DNA from: Raffaelea ambrosiae
Taxonomy: Eukaryota > Ascomycota > Sordariomycetes > Ophiostomatales > Ophiostomataceae
Reading direction: 5' to 3'
Assembly (NCBI GenBank): GCA_002778195.1
Contig: PCDI01000009.1
Span: 601,701 to 665,700 of the forward strand
DNA length: 64,000 nt
The position numbers were made by a program, and so were the translations under genes. How positions within the stretch are numbered: position 1 is the first letter of the stretch; each line of letters begins with the position of its first letter. The notes under the pieces were generated by a model. The model worked only from the letters and a program-made list of their open reading frames with translations, was not told the DNA's origin and made no database searches. This document shows, piece after piece, positions 25,546 through 35,872 of the stretch.

Positions 25546-26284
25546 AAGTGCTCGGTCAAATCCCGGAACAACGGATCTGTATCGCTTTGCGAAACCGAAG
25601 GGGGCAAACAGTGTACGAGTATGGGGTGCTAACTACGACGTACTCAAATGCTAGAACGGGAATGGCCAGCATTTACGTTGCAGCGCGACAGAAAAAAACA
25701 GTGAAGCAGCAAGCGGTTTGTCGCTGCTGGCCGGCTGCATGCTTATTTTTTTCTTCTCTTTGCTCTTGTGTGCAGCAAAGGAAAAAAAAACATAGGCCTG
25801 GAGCTGGCACTGGCCGGCCAGAAGAGCAGGCTGGGGCCACTGCACAGCAGGAACGTGTTCTCATACGAGGAAAAAAAAAAGACGTTAAACCAATGGACCA
25901 GTCCAGACCATACCAAACGCATGGGGCTGGCCCAGGAAGGGCTTTCCCATCTGTTTGGCTATGAACACACTGGATCGTACCCCTGCAGACGCCCACTCGG
26001 ACTCCTCTACAGGGCATCTTGCCTTTTTTCGTCCTTTCCCTGGGTGGACACTTTGTTGGCGTCTTTTGTGAGAGGTTCTGACTGCGTGTTTGCTTTGTGT
26101 GGTGGTGTTGGCCCCATTCCCCTAACCCTTTGCGCTTCGTTTACTACAAAGGGATGTACGATCGGCCACTGGCTGGGGTCAAATAGTCTCTCCGGTGAGA
26201 TAAGGTGGGAGCACTCGTCCATTGGCCGCCCAGACAGGCCGGCGACCTATATCAGACGTGAAGGGGAATAGCCCCGCGAGCTTG

Positions 26285-26424
26285 TGCAGAATGGAACGGA
26301 GTGGTGTTCTGGTACAGACCGTGCAAGAGTGTGTGGAGTAGTGTTCTGTTGCTGTCTGTTAGACCGTGCAAAGAGTGTGGAGCGGTGTTCTGTCACTGTC
26401 TGTTAGACCGTGCAAGAGTGTGTG
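26285..26424. repeat. 45-bp minisatellite, about three copies
   Basis: The phrase AGACCGTGCAAGAGTGTG recurs at 26316, 26361 and 26405 (periods 45 and 44), each followed by GTGTTCTG-type sequence and CTGTCTGTT. A more diverged partial copy precedes them from about 26285. Copies differ by single bases and one-base indels. Confidence 0.9.
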
Positions 26425-28592
26425 CAGACAAGTACGAGTGGTCTCGTTAGCTGACTACTGCCGTCCCATAAGAACGAATCACAGGATCCTCCAAAAAATA
26501 AATTATAATAGAAAATATAAAATATAAAATATAAAATAAAAAAGCACAGTTGTCAACTGACTTCCAGAAGACAAGAGACCAGCCTGCATGCTGCACTTAG
26601 GAACGCTTCCGAGAGGTAGACATGCAGCTGTCCTCTGTGTAATTGTCTTGACTAGCCTGGTCATCTGTGGGCAAGTGGTGTTAATCAGGTGTATCCGGTG
26701 CAGGGACTGACGCAGTTGGTCGTACACAGACATATATTGCCTGTGCCAAGACAGCAGCGGTACCGACAGCCTGTTCAACCCGACACACCACATAGCATCA
26801 TGCCAGAGAACCTAAAGCAATGCCTTCTTGTCGCTGGGGCTGCTGGCCCGCCTGTCTTCTCCAGAAAATACAGCAGACAGGCCTGTGAGCGAAGAGGAAA
26901 AAGATCGACATGGATGCGGAAGGGTGGGTACAGGCTCGTCGGACTACGAGTACGATGGTGGGAAGCATGGGACGGCATATTTTCAGGCTAGCTTTCTCGT
27001 TTCTTGTTCCTTGCCTCTCTGCTGCTCAATGAGAGTCTCTCGCTATGGCCAAATCTGCAAGGAGAAAACAAAACAAAAAAGCAAGACCGCTCTCCACACG
27101 GCCCAGCCCATATTTGGGAATTTTTGACGAGCCACACCTTAATATGCAGCCCTAGTCCCAAGCAAGAACCAGGCCCAAACCTGTCCCAAACAAAATAGAA
27201 GTAGTACGATGGTAGTTGTGGCCAAGTGCTGTAATCCACGCTTTTTTGTGCCAGCCGCTCGAGCAAGCACCTAGTATTACCACCAGGCATTGCAGTTGAC
27301 TAGCTCTCCCTTTTTCTTCTCTGCTGTCGAAAATGCAGAAACACACGTATTTCGTGTTGCGAAAGCAGAAGTATCATGTACTATAGTAGTTAAATGGCTT
27401 GCTCCGATATTTGTTCGTCCCTGGTCTGTCGTGGATAAGATGCACGGGGCACACGCTCCTCAGATGAAAGGTCGCACAGCATCCATTACTTTAAAATGAG
27501 ATATGCCTTCTCCTTTTTGACCCGTGTTCTTCTCTAGGAAAGTGGTTTTTTTTTTCCTGGCAGAACCCCGACACACAGCGGCGAATGGACTGCAGCCTGC
27601 AGGGTGAGATAGAGGGACACAAAAGTAAGAGTGCGAGAATCGAAAAAGAAAGAAAGAAGAGGAAGAAAGGAAACGAATTGACATATCCCACAAGGATACC
27701 TTGCACACGACAGGGGCCATCTTACAGGAAACTCTACCAGTTCCCGTTTGGACGCAGCTAGAGCTCCTCTTTCTCACTTCCTGCACCGCCGTTTCATTTT
27801 TTTTTTCGTTCTTGCAACGGAAAACTCGCCCAAGTGCGGAATAGCCTCCGTTCTCCCCAACCTCTCCGCTCTCTCCCCCCTACAAAGAACTAGTTAACAT
27901 ACTGTTGCCTCTTCGCTACCTGTTTCTCCCGCATGGTGAGCTACGGCGTACATTCTCTACACAGTAGCTCTCTTTCGTATTGTCTCCCGCTGTGGCCTGA
28001 ATTTGGCTGGTGCCTGCTCGAGCCATGCACAAGAAAAAAAAAACAAGTCCGGCTGCCGTTTTGCTGCTTTGCAAGGCATTCCCATGTGCGTGTCTCCTTT
28101 TTTGGTCACAAACGATACAAGCGTGACCGATCTGCCGGGGTGTTGGGGGACGGGCTATCCACAGCCAATGGCGAATAGGAAGTTGTCGGTCTGAACGAAT
28201 AACTATTACTATGTAGTACATATGTACTATGTAGTACTAATGTACGTACGATACTATTGCACGAGTATCTTGCCGTGTATGAAGAGACGCGGCGAAAATC
28301 GGTGGTCTAGTCAACCCCATTCCCTGCTTTTCCCTCATCTTCCCTGTCCAAGCACATGGCAAAATAAAAATAATGGAAAAAATAACGGAAAGAAAAAGCA
28401 AAAACCCCGCCCCTACGAGAGAAAAAAAGACCCAAAAACGCCCCTACTGTGACCCCAAGATGGCGGACCAAGTGAACCTAAAAAGCCAGACCATGCTGCT
28501 GCCCACGTTTGCATCACAAAAAAAAAAAGATGCCCACCCCCCTTTATTGTTTCCTTGGTCCACAGCCGCACTAAGTACCGTGGAAGAGGCGG

Positions 28593-28620
28593 TTTTTTTT
28601 TTTTTTTTTTTTTTTTTTTT
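28593..28620. repeat. T homopolymer of 28
   Basis: An unbroken T run in the gene-poor region, with A-rich stretches nearby (about 28365-28440 and 28735-28760). Such runs are error-prone in sequencing, so the exact length is uncertain. Confidence 0.9.
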
Positions 28621-29368
28621 GACAGGACCGGGATTGAGGTTCGAGGAGGGGAGGCCGACCAAGGAGGGTGGGATGTACCAATCCGCGTAAATAGGTGTGG
28701 GGGAAAAATAAAATCAAATACACATAAAAAACGAGGGAAAAAAAACCCGGGAGAAAAAAACCTAGTGTTTGTGAGATTGGCGACTCTGCTTTAGGCTTGG
28801 TCGCGCCTTCAAAGGTGAGATGCACCACCCTTGGGACACACGCAAGTTGGGGGAAAAAACTGACGGGGCCGGAATGGGAGGCGAAACAGAAGTGCAAAAT
28901 GACAGCAGGACAGACGGACAGAAACAGTGAAACAGAGGAGACCCTAGAAGGGCTTCGGCGTATTACTGTGCACGTATTCGTATGGAGTCTGCAAAATTCC
29001 ACCCAGCGAGCCCGAAGACGTTCTTGGCAACCGTCCTTGCCATGGAGTGTCTAGGGGATGTAGCTACGGTGTAGCTGTCCAATCCTCCATGGAAAACCAC
29101 GAGGCAGATAGATGAGTTTCGTAGCCAACTGGCTTTGCCTCTCTCAATCTCACTATGTACATTTCACACACCCCCTCCCCCCCGTCTCTGCATTCTTGAT
29201 GCTCACCATCGTAGGCAGGGAACTTCCGGCATTGGAGGCCGCCGATATTTTGGGGCACGTAGACATACATTATGGGGCATGGGTGGGCAAAAAAAAAAGA
29301 AGAACAGGAAGACCGTAGGAGATGTCCGTCATGGCCTATCAACTCATAGCGCTGCGTTTGGGGCTGTT

Positions 29369-29515
29369 GGGTGCCTCTTTCTGTGACATTGTTCATTATA
29401 CCCATTAGGCGCCTCCTCTGTGGCAATCATTGCAGTTATTGGAGCCTCTCGGCGACATTCTTCGCATTGTATCCATTGGGGTGCCTCTTGAAGTGGCATC
29501 CTGTAATGTATTCTT
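29369..29515. repeat. Degenerate 33-39-bp tandem repeat
   Basis: Four imperfect copies, starting near 29369, 29408, 29441 and 29479, each open with GG(T/C/A)GCCTC and continue through GTG/GCGACAT-type sequence to a TTATACCCATT-like end. On the minus strand three copies read as related peptides beginning EAP (EAPQWIQCEECRR, EAPITAMIATE, EAPNGYNEQCHRK). Period varies because of small indels. Confidence 0.7.
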
Positions 29516-29896
29516 TCCACTACCAACGCCAACAAGAGAAAGCCGAGACACTGGACGCTCCCGGCCAAGATTTCAAATGACGTTTTTACGGTACTGCCTT
29601 TGTGGATTGCGTCGGCCCTCATTATTCATGCATGGTTACGTAGTAGTAAGGTCGTGAGCGTGTTACTGTTATTTGAAAATGTGTTGGGGGGCGACCCAAT
29701 GTGAAATGTTTGGAATGCTCGTCTTTGTTGTTTCCCAATAGCGCCAGTTAGCAAACCAAAAACCACTAGGAAATAAAAGGAAACCGGTTTCTGCCTTCTT
29801 CGGCCGCAGGACAGAAGAAGAAAAATAAATCAAAGGGCAAATTTTCATGGTAGGATCTAACGATAAAAGATCACGAGGGAGACGAGAAGGAAGCCA

Positions 29897-30056
29897 ACAG
29901 ACAGACAACAGACAGACAACAGATAGACAACAGATAGACAACAGACAGACAACAGATAGACAACAGGTAGACAACAGACAGTCAACAGACAGTCAACAGA
30001 CAGTCAACAGACAGTCAACAGACAGTCAACAGACAGTCAACAGACAGTCAACAGAC
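29897..30056. repeat. 11-bp minisatellite, fourteen copies
   Basis: Fourteen head-to-tail copies of an 11-bp unit. The first seven are ACAGACAGACA or its one-base variants with ATAGACA/GTAGACA. The last seven are all ACAGACAGTCA. The switch from one variant block to the other is sharp, at about 29974. As 11 is not a multiple of three, all frames are traversed. Confidence 0.95.
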
Positions 30057-32097
30057 AAAAAGCCAGGCACCTAACTAAAACATTGCCAGAAATTGGCAAC
30101 AATGTGGCCCGAGAGAAATCCATAGCACCACAGCGGGTCTTGGGATCCTGCTCTCGACAGCCGAATTGCTGCGTCCGTTCTTGCTGCTCGCCGTCTCGGT
30201 CCACTTCCATACGTGGCCTATTTTGGTGCTCTGTTACCTCTTCCAACATGGCCTTTTTTTTGCTCGTTTGTTTGAAATACACGTTCCAGAAGCACCGTAT
30301 TCCAAGAGTACACAACGCACCGAAAGACCAGAATGCCGAATTTTTTTTCGAAAAAGTAATTTTGGTCTGGTGGAAGTAGGTCCGATGTCAGCGTGCTCTG
30401 GGCTTGTCTTTTTTTTTCTTGCTCCCTTTTTTTATCAAAGGTTCTCCGGTGATGGCGACAAGAGGTATAATATTATGAGAGGGTCAGGACCGGAGATCCA
30501 CAAGAGACAAAAAGAAAAAAAGGTGAAAAGAGGAAACCAAGCAACCTTCCCCCCCCAAACGCTTTCGGTCTGTTCTCTCCGGCTTCTACCGTATTATCTT
30601 ATGACTGTTGCCTCTCTCTTTGTTACGTCGTTAATAAGGAGTTTAGTTTCCAGAAAGCCGAGCACAAGGCTGCGATCAATCAGACCCAAGTCGGCTTCCT
30701 GTGCACCCGTGTCCGTTGTTCCTTTCTGAACACTCTTGTCTCTGGTTTTGCGTCGTTGCGCCTCTGCGTCTGTCTCTGGCATTTCTTTTTTTGCTTGGGG
30801 GATTTTTCTTCCAGCCCGTGTAGCTCTGAAAAACGTGGATACCCTGTACAAGCTTTGTGCTTCTGTTTCACCTTGCTCGAAACATCTCCGATCCTGTTAT
30901 GGTTCAATGATGGTTGTCGGTTTATTTTTTTTTTTCAGCTCCTTTCTGCATTTCAAGTTATTTTTCAGGTGCCCGTTAACTACATAGCTCTGCTTCTTTG
31001 CGTTCTGTTATTTCTTTTGGTTCGTCTGTACAACCGTCAGTGTCTCAATGTTTCTGTTCAGCTTGACATATCACAGACCCATCTCAGACAGTTGTTTTGC
31101 GGAAAGAAGAACAGAAAACAGAAGCAAAGACGGAAACAGAAACACGAGCAAAAGTAAAAAGCTGGCCACCACGCTCTTGGCAGATCATCTGGAAAGAAAA
31201 ATCCGTGATACGCAACCCTCTCAAAACTAGGTGGCATCTCGGGGAGGACATACCGAGAACGCACAGTTTATCTCTTATGCACATTCTTTGGTGGCTGAAG
31301 ACCGATACCACGGCAGACGCTGTGGCTTCGTTCAGGTTGCACAACCCTTTCCCTCGGCAGAGTGCGAACGGGCCCTTATTCATGGGGACCTGAAGTTCGA
31401 AAAAGTAAAAAAAAAAGAAAGAAAAGGCTCCAGTTAATATCTAGTATGGCCAAACAAACACGAGATGTAGGACAAGACCGTATGCAAAAACCAAAGACAT
31501 ACATACGAGCCTATTTTGATACCTACACAACAGCTGCAGTGTCCTAAAAAGATCATAGCGCCTATTGTCAACACCTTCGATGTCTTCCACGTCACCAAGA
31601 GCCAAAAAAAAAAAAAAAAGGAGGCGCCCCCAACAAAGGTCCAGCGCCCTTCACATGCTGGGAGAGGTGTATTCTGTCAGGAAAAGAAAAAAAAAGCCAA
31701 TCCAATCAGGTTGTCTTGATTCGGCTATCTAAGTAACAAATAACAAACGAAACTCGGTGCCCAATCCGGCAGGGGGGTGTTGCTTGTGCCTCCCCTGACT
31801 TTGATGATAGATATAACAAAAAAGCAAACAAATGACAGTCGTAAAAGGAAATCCAAACATAAAACAAATGCAAGTCAGGATTGCATCACAGAGTACGACG
31901 AATCATGAAAGAGCAATTATTCTCTGCAAAACCCGCGCTTCGCAACCCAAGAAGACCAAAAAAAAAAAAAAACACAATGTCCATCCAGGATACTTTGAAC
32001 ACGGAGGGGAGGGTATGTGCATGAACTCCCCCCCCTCTTCTTTTTTGGTATTTCTCTATTCTTTTCCTTATTTTCTCGTTTCGTTCTCGCTTGTCGC

Positions 32098-34015
32098 TTA
32101 CAACTTCGAGGCGGGGCGGGCGCTGCCCACAGCGGTGATCTCGTTGTACAGGAGCCTGAACAGTTAGCGTGTCGTCATGAAAAAAGAAGAAAAGAAAACA
32201 TCTCCTTGTGAACAGAACAAGAGAGAACAGGAGAGAACATACGAAGTCAGGAAGTCGGCATAGTCCTCGCCGGTCACCTGGCCAGAGAAGTACTGGGCAG
32301 CCAGCTGGAACTTGTTGCCCGGGCCGGCCTTGGCGGCGAGCTGCTCGGTCTGCTCCTTGAGCAGCTTGAGAGCATAGGCCTTGTCGACACGCTTGCCCTC
32401 AGCAGTGATGACGCCGTGGCGCACCCACTGCCAGATCTGGCTGCGGGACACCTCGGCAGTGGCAGCGTCCTCCATCAGGTAGTTGATGGGCACGCAGCCG
32501 ACGCCGCGGATCCAGGCCTCCATGTAGCCGAGGCCAATGTTGAGGTTCTTGCGGATGCCCTCCTCGGTGATCTTGCCGGGAACGTTCATGTTGAGCAGAT
32601 CGTTGCCGGTGATGTTGACATCCTCGCGACGGATGAACAGCTGGTTGGGGGTGGGCATGTGCTTGTTGAAGATCTCGGTGGCGATGGAGGCCAGAGCCGG
32701 GTGAGCGACCCAGGTACTGGAAAAGAGGTTAGCTTGAGAACGGCAGAAGATAACTGACAGAATGGGAAGATAGGAAACGAAAAAAAAAAAAGGAACACGC
32801 AAAACACTCACCCATCGTGACCAGCGCGCACCTCGCGCAGCTTGTCGGCACGCACGCCCTCCATGGCCTTCTCGTTGGCAGCCGGGTCGTCCTTAATGGG
32901 GATCTGAGCAGCCATGCCGCCCATGGCATGGACGCCGCGGCGATGGCAGGTCTGGATCAGCAGCTTGACGTAGGCGTCCATGAAGGGCACGGTCATGGTG
33001 ACGGCGCCGCGGTCGGGCAGGACGAAGTTCGGGTTGTTGCGGAACTTCTTGATGGTGGAGAAGATGTAGTCCCAGCGGCCGCAGTTGAGGCCGGAGCTGT
33101 GGTCGCGCAGCTCGTAGATGATCTCCTCCATCTCAAAGGCACCCAGGATGGTCTCGATCAGGACGGTGCCGCGAATGGTGCCGCGGGGGACGCCGACGTA
33201 GTCCTGGGCCAGGTTGAAGACGTCGTTCCAGAGGCGGGCCTCCAGGTGCGACTCCATCTTGGGCAGGTAGAAGTAGGGGCCAAAGCCCTTGGCCACCGAC
33301 TCGCGCGCATTGTGGAAGAAGTAGAGGCCAAAGTCAAAGAGCGAGCCCGAGATGGGCTCGCCGTCGACGGTGACGTGCTTCTCCTCCAGATGCCAGCCGC
33401 GCGGCCGCACAATCAGTGTCGGCAGCGTGCGGTCGGTCCGCAGCTTGTACTCCTTGGCGCCCTGCTTAAAGTCAATCTGGCGACGCACGGCATCGTACAG
33501 GTTGACCTGGCCGTTGATCATGTTGTCCCAGGTCGGGGCGCTGGAATCTGTGCTTAGTCAGCATAGCCTCGGTTCAACGAATGGCTCTCTAGCTAGAGGC
33601 TCCCCATAGAAAGAGCTCCTCCTTCGCCAAATCACAAAGAGTTTTTCAACTTACCCTCGAAATCAGCCATGTAGGTGTACACCTCGGCGTTCAGCGCGTT
33701 CACCACCATCTTGCGGTCGGTGGGACCCGTGATCTCCACCCGGCGGTCGACGAGACCCGGGGCAGGCGGGGCGCCCTTCCAGGCAGCATTCTCCCGAATG
33801 TGCTTGGTCTCGGGCAGGAAGTCTGGCAGGACGCCCTTGTCGATCTCGGCCTGGCGCAGTATCCGGCGCTCCAGCAGGCTCTTGCGGGTAGCGTTGAACG
33901 AGCGGTGCAGCAGAGCAAGGAAGGACAGCGCCTGCGGCGTCAGGATCTTCTTGTGCTCCTCCTTGACGTTGCCGAGGACGCTGACGCCCTGGAGGATGCT
34001 GTCAATGGAAGCCAT
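32098..34015 (-). CDS. acu-9: Malate synthase, glyoxysomal/peroxisomal
   Basis: Model: complement(join(32098..32155, 32243..32716, 32812..33547, 33655..34015)), 542 residues, the normal length of fungal enzymes. It condenses glyoxylate with acetyl-CoA to malate in the glyoxylate cycle, needed for growth on acetate and fatty acids. The family signature RDHSSGLNCGRWDYIF lies at about residues 268-283. Other landmarks are VRPRGWHLEEKHV, PKMESHLEARLWNDVF and GHDGTWVAHPAL. The C-terminus ends ARPASKL, a PTS1 peroxisomal signal carried by the last 58-nt exon. The three introns (107, 95 and 87 nt) have donors GTAAGT, GTGAGT, GTATGT with CTAAC/CTGAC branch sites. The start gives MASIDSILQGVSVLG. The orthologues are Neurospora acu-9 and Aspergillus acuE. 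Confidence 0.97.
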
Positions 34016-35872
34016 TGTGGATTGTCGTGTAGAGGAGGTTGGTGGGAAGAAGAGGAGAGGCAATTGGGGGCAGAGCTTGTGATAAGCTTGTCAGGAGCGA
34101 TTGGCAGCAATTAAGGAGCAGAGAGATATATGGACGAGATATCCAAGAGGAGAGACGATGGAGAGAAAGAGAGAAGACACGAGGGGAAGGGAGAAAGAAG
34201 AAAGAAAAAAAGAGGATGACCCAGGATTAAAATACTATCGACTCGGCTCTTGTCTCGTTGCCCTGGCGGTTCACACACCCCCCACAGCCGACGACCGAAC
34301 CGTTGACGTTCCGATTGTTCTTGTCAAGGAAACCCGCTAGGACGGATTATGGTCACGGTCCAATTGGAGGCAGCGCTGGCCTGCAGCTCCCTTAGCTTGG
34401 GAGATCTGGTCGCATTGTCTTTGGACCGTTGCTCCTCGGGTGAGAGGGAGGCAAGCAAAGGTACAAAGGCCGGGGTGGCAAAACCAGACAGGGCCTCGCA
34501 GCCAGAGACAGTAGATGCATGCAGCACAGCCTGAGAAGGAGCACTACAGACCCAGATCCGGGCGACCAGAGCTTGTGAAAGTGTGGGGAAACATAAGCCT
34601 TGATTGGCCACGCTCTCGAACAACCGACACATGTGCTGGGGCAAGGTACCTTCCTCCTCTCCCTGGGGTGAGGTCATGGCCAGCAAGTGGTCATAAAAAC
34701 GGGTATGGAGAGGGGGCAAATGGTACAAAGACTGGGGCGGTAGTGTCTCGACCCCATCAATGTCCCCAGAGAGAGAGCTAGGATCCTACCACGCATGTAT
34801 TCTCCGTGCTCATCGAGCGCCAAATCACTGATGGCAACGGGGGCGACGGCGCTCTCCTAGCATGCAACACGGCGTAGCTCCTTATCGAAAACGGGAGGAT
34901 CGCAGAAAATGGCCAAACTATGGAGCACCTGAGCACCGTAGTTCTCCTGCGATTAGTCGCCTCTTTCCTATTTGGGTACAATTACCGGATGTGGCTTAGT
35001 TCACCGCCCCTTCAATGCCGAAATCGCGTCCGAAGGTTTGGCGTCGGCGTTCTTGTCTCTCCCACGGCTCGTATTACAGACACTGTCTCCTGTACTACAC
35101 TTGCAAGGCCGTAACAAAAACTTCCTGCCAAACTGGAGTTGCCTCAACTCAACTGGGAAGAGCGAGAACGCTCCAGACAAGACAGGATAGCCGCTTCGAG
35201 GATGACTCGGCGCCAATTCGAATAGTCGCGATCATGCCGCCCCTTTTGTAGAGTTTGTTCTGCCCTCCTCTTGTTTTATTTTGCCTGTGTTTCTGGTGAC
35301 CACTGTGTCATTCCAGCCCCGTGCCTTGTTAGCCTTGGCCGTTCTCCGCTCTGCCGAACCTCAAAGTGCCGAGGCTTAGTAGTTACCCCTTCCGGGTGAC
35401 ATGAAAGGACCAAGGGGCACAATCGACAGGGCTGACCAAACACGCATAGCATCTCAAGCTTCCTGCACTCCCCACACTCAGCCGAGATTCGTCCCCTGGC
35501 CATCCATCTTCCGACACATTCCGGCTCCAACTCAAATCACATCTCAACCACGTGATGCATGTCGGCAACCGCAACTCGCAGACGGCGACAGCTCCTTTCG
35601 AAATCACAACACAACTCATTTTTGTAGTAGACTAATGCACATGACTGGTCTATGTAGAACTATCTGCGGCTCAAAGACGGGTCCGCAGTATGCGTCCCAG
35701 ATCCCAGAAACATTCCCCTCAGATCAGATCCTTACGTCCATCCCTCATTTTCTCAAATCCTTTACTCGATCGAGCATCTGGTCTCCCTTTCAAATCCAGT
35801 AGCGATACCAACCCATGGTCTCTTGTAGTGCTGCCGTGAAGTGGCACGACAGCGACTTGGTCGCCCTTCCAT
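34016..35872. promoter_or_regulatory. Upstream region of malate synthase and 3' flank of the helicase gene
   Basis: Both neighbours are on the minus strand, so this 1.9-kb gap contains the malate synthase promoter. Just upstream of its ATG is an AG-rich (CT-rich on the transcript strand) leader, 34020-34220. A minus-strand open frame at 34324-34728 (134 codons, ATG-less or late ATG) has moderately protein-like composition but no domain and is not called. No other gene was seen. Confidence 0.55.
34470..34737 (-). promoter_or_regulatory. Cluster of CreA/CRE1-like SYGGRG sites upstream of malate synthase
   Basis: Five plus-strand matches to SYGGRG, the known binding consensus of the fungal carbon-catabolite repressor CreA, fall within 270 bp: CCGGGG at 34470, GTGGGG at 34584, CTGGGG at 34636, 34663 and 34732. 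They lie 450-720 bp upstream of the start codon. Glyoxylate-cycle genes are known targets of carbon repression. Function here is inferred from motif density and position only. Confidence 0.45.

Larger units (their letters stand above)
19042..32097. other. Thirteen-kilobase gene-poor region
   Basis: No frame on either strand shows a domain, sustained codon bias or a convincing spliced model. The first 2-4 kb may be the leader and promoter of the zinc-finger gene (minus strand). The rest is dotted with homopolymer A/T runs, minisatellites (listed separately) and repeated words such as TACTCGTA/TACGAGTA and ACTATGTAGT. The longest frames are 211 codons (23916-24551, -) and 187 codons (30166-30729, +). 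Both are Cys/Phe/Ser-rich and look like chance. It could host non-coding transcripts, which sequence alone cannot show. Confidence 0.6.

Noticed and set aside
29897..30056. 11-bp array considered as CRISPR or telomeric repeat
   Set aside because: No spacers, unit far too short for CRISPR, and not TTAGGG-like. It is a simple minisatellite.
32817..33557. 246-codon plus-strand frame opposite malate synthase
   Set aside because: Antisense shadow of an exon whose minus-strand translation matches malate synthase throughout.
34324..34728. 134-codon minus-strand frame between malate synthase and helicase
   Set aside because: Moderate protein-like look, but no domain, no clear start and it spans the likely malate synthase promoter. 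Insufficient for a gene call.
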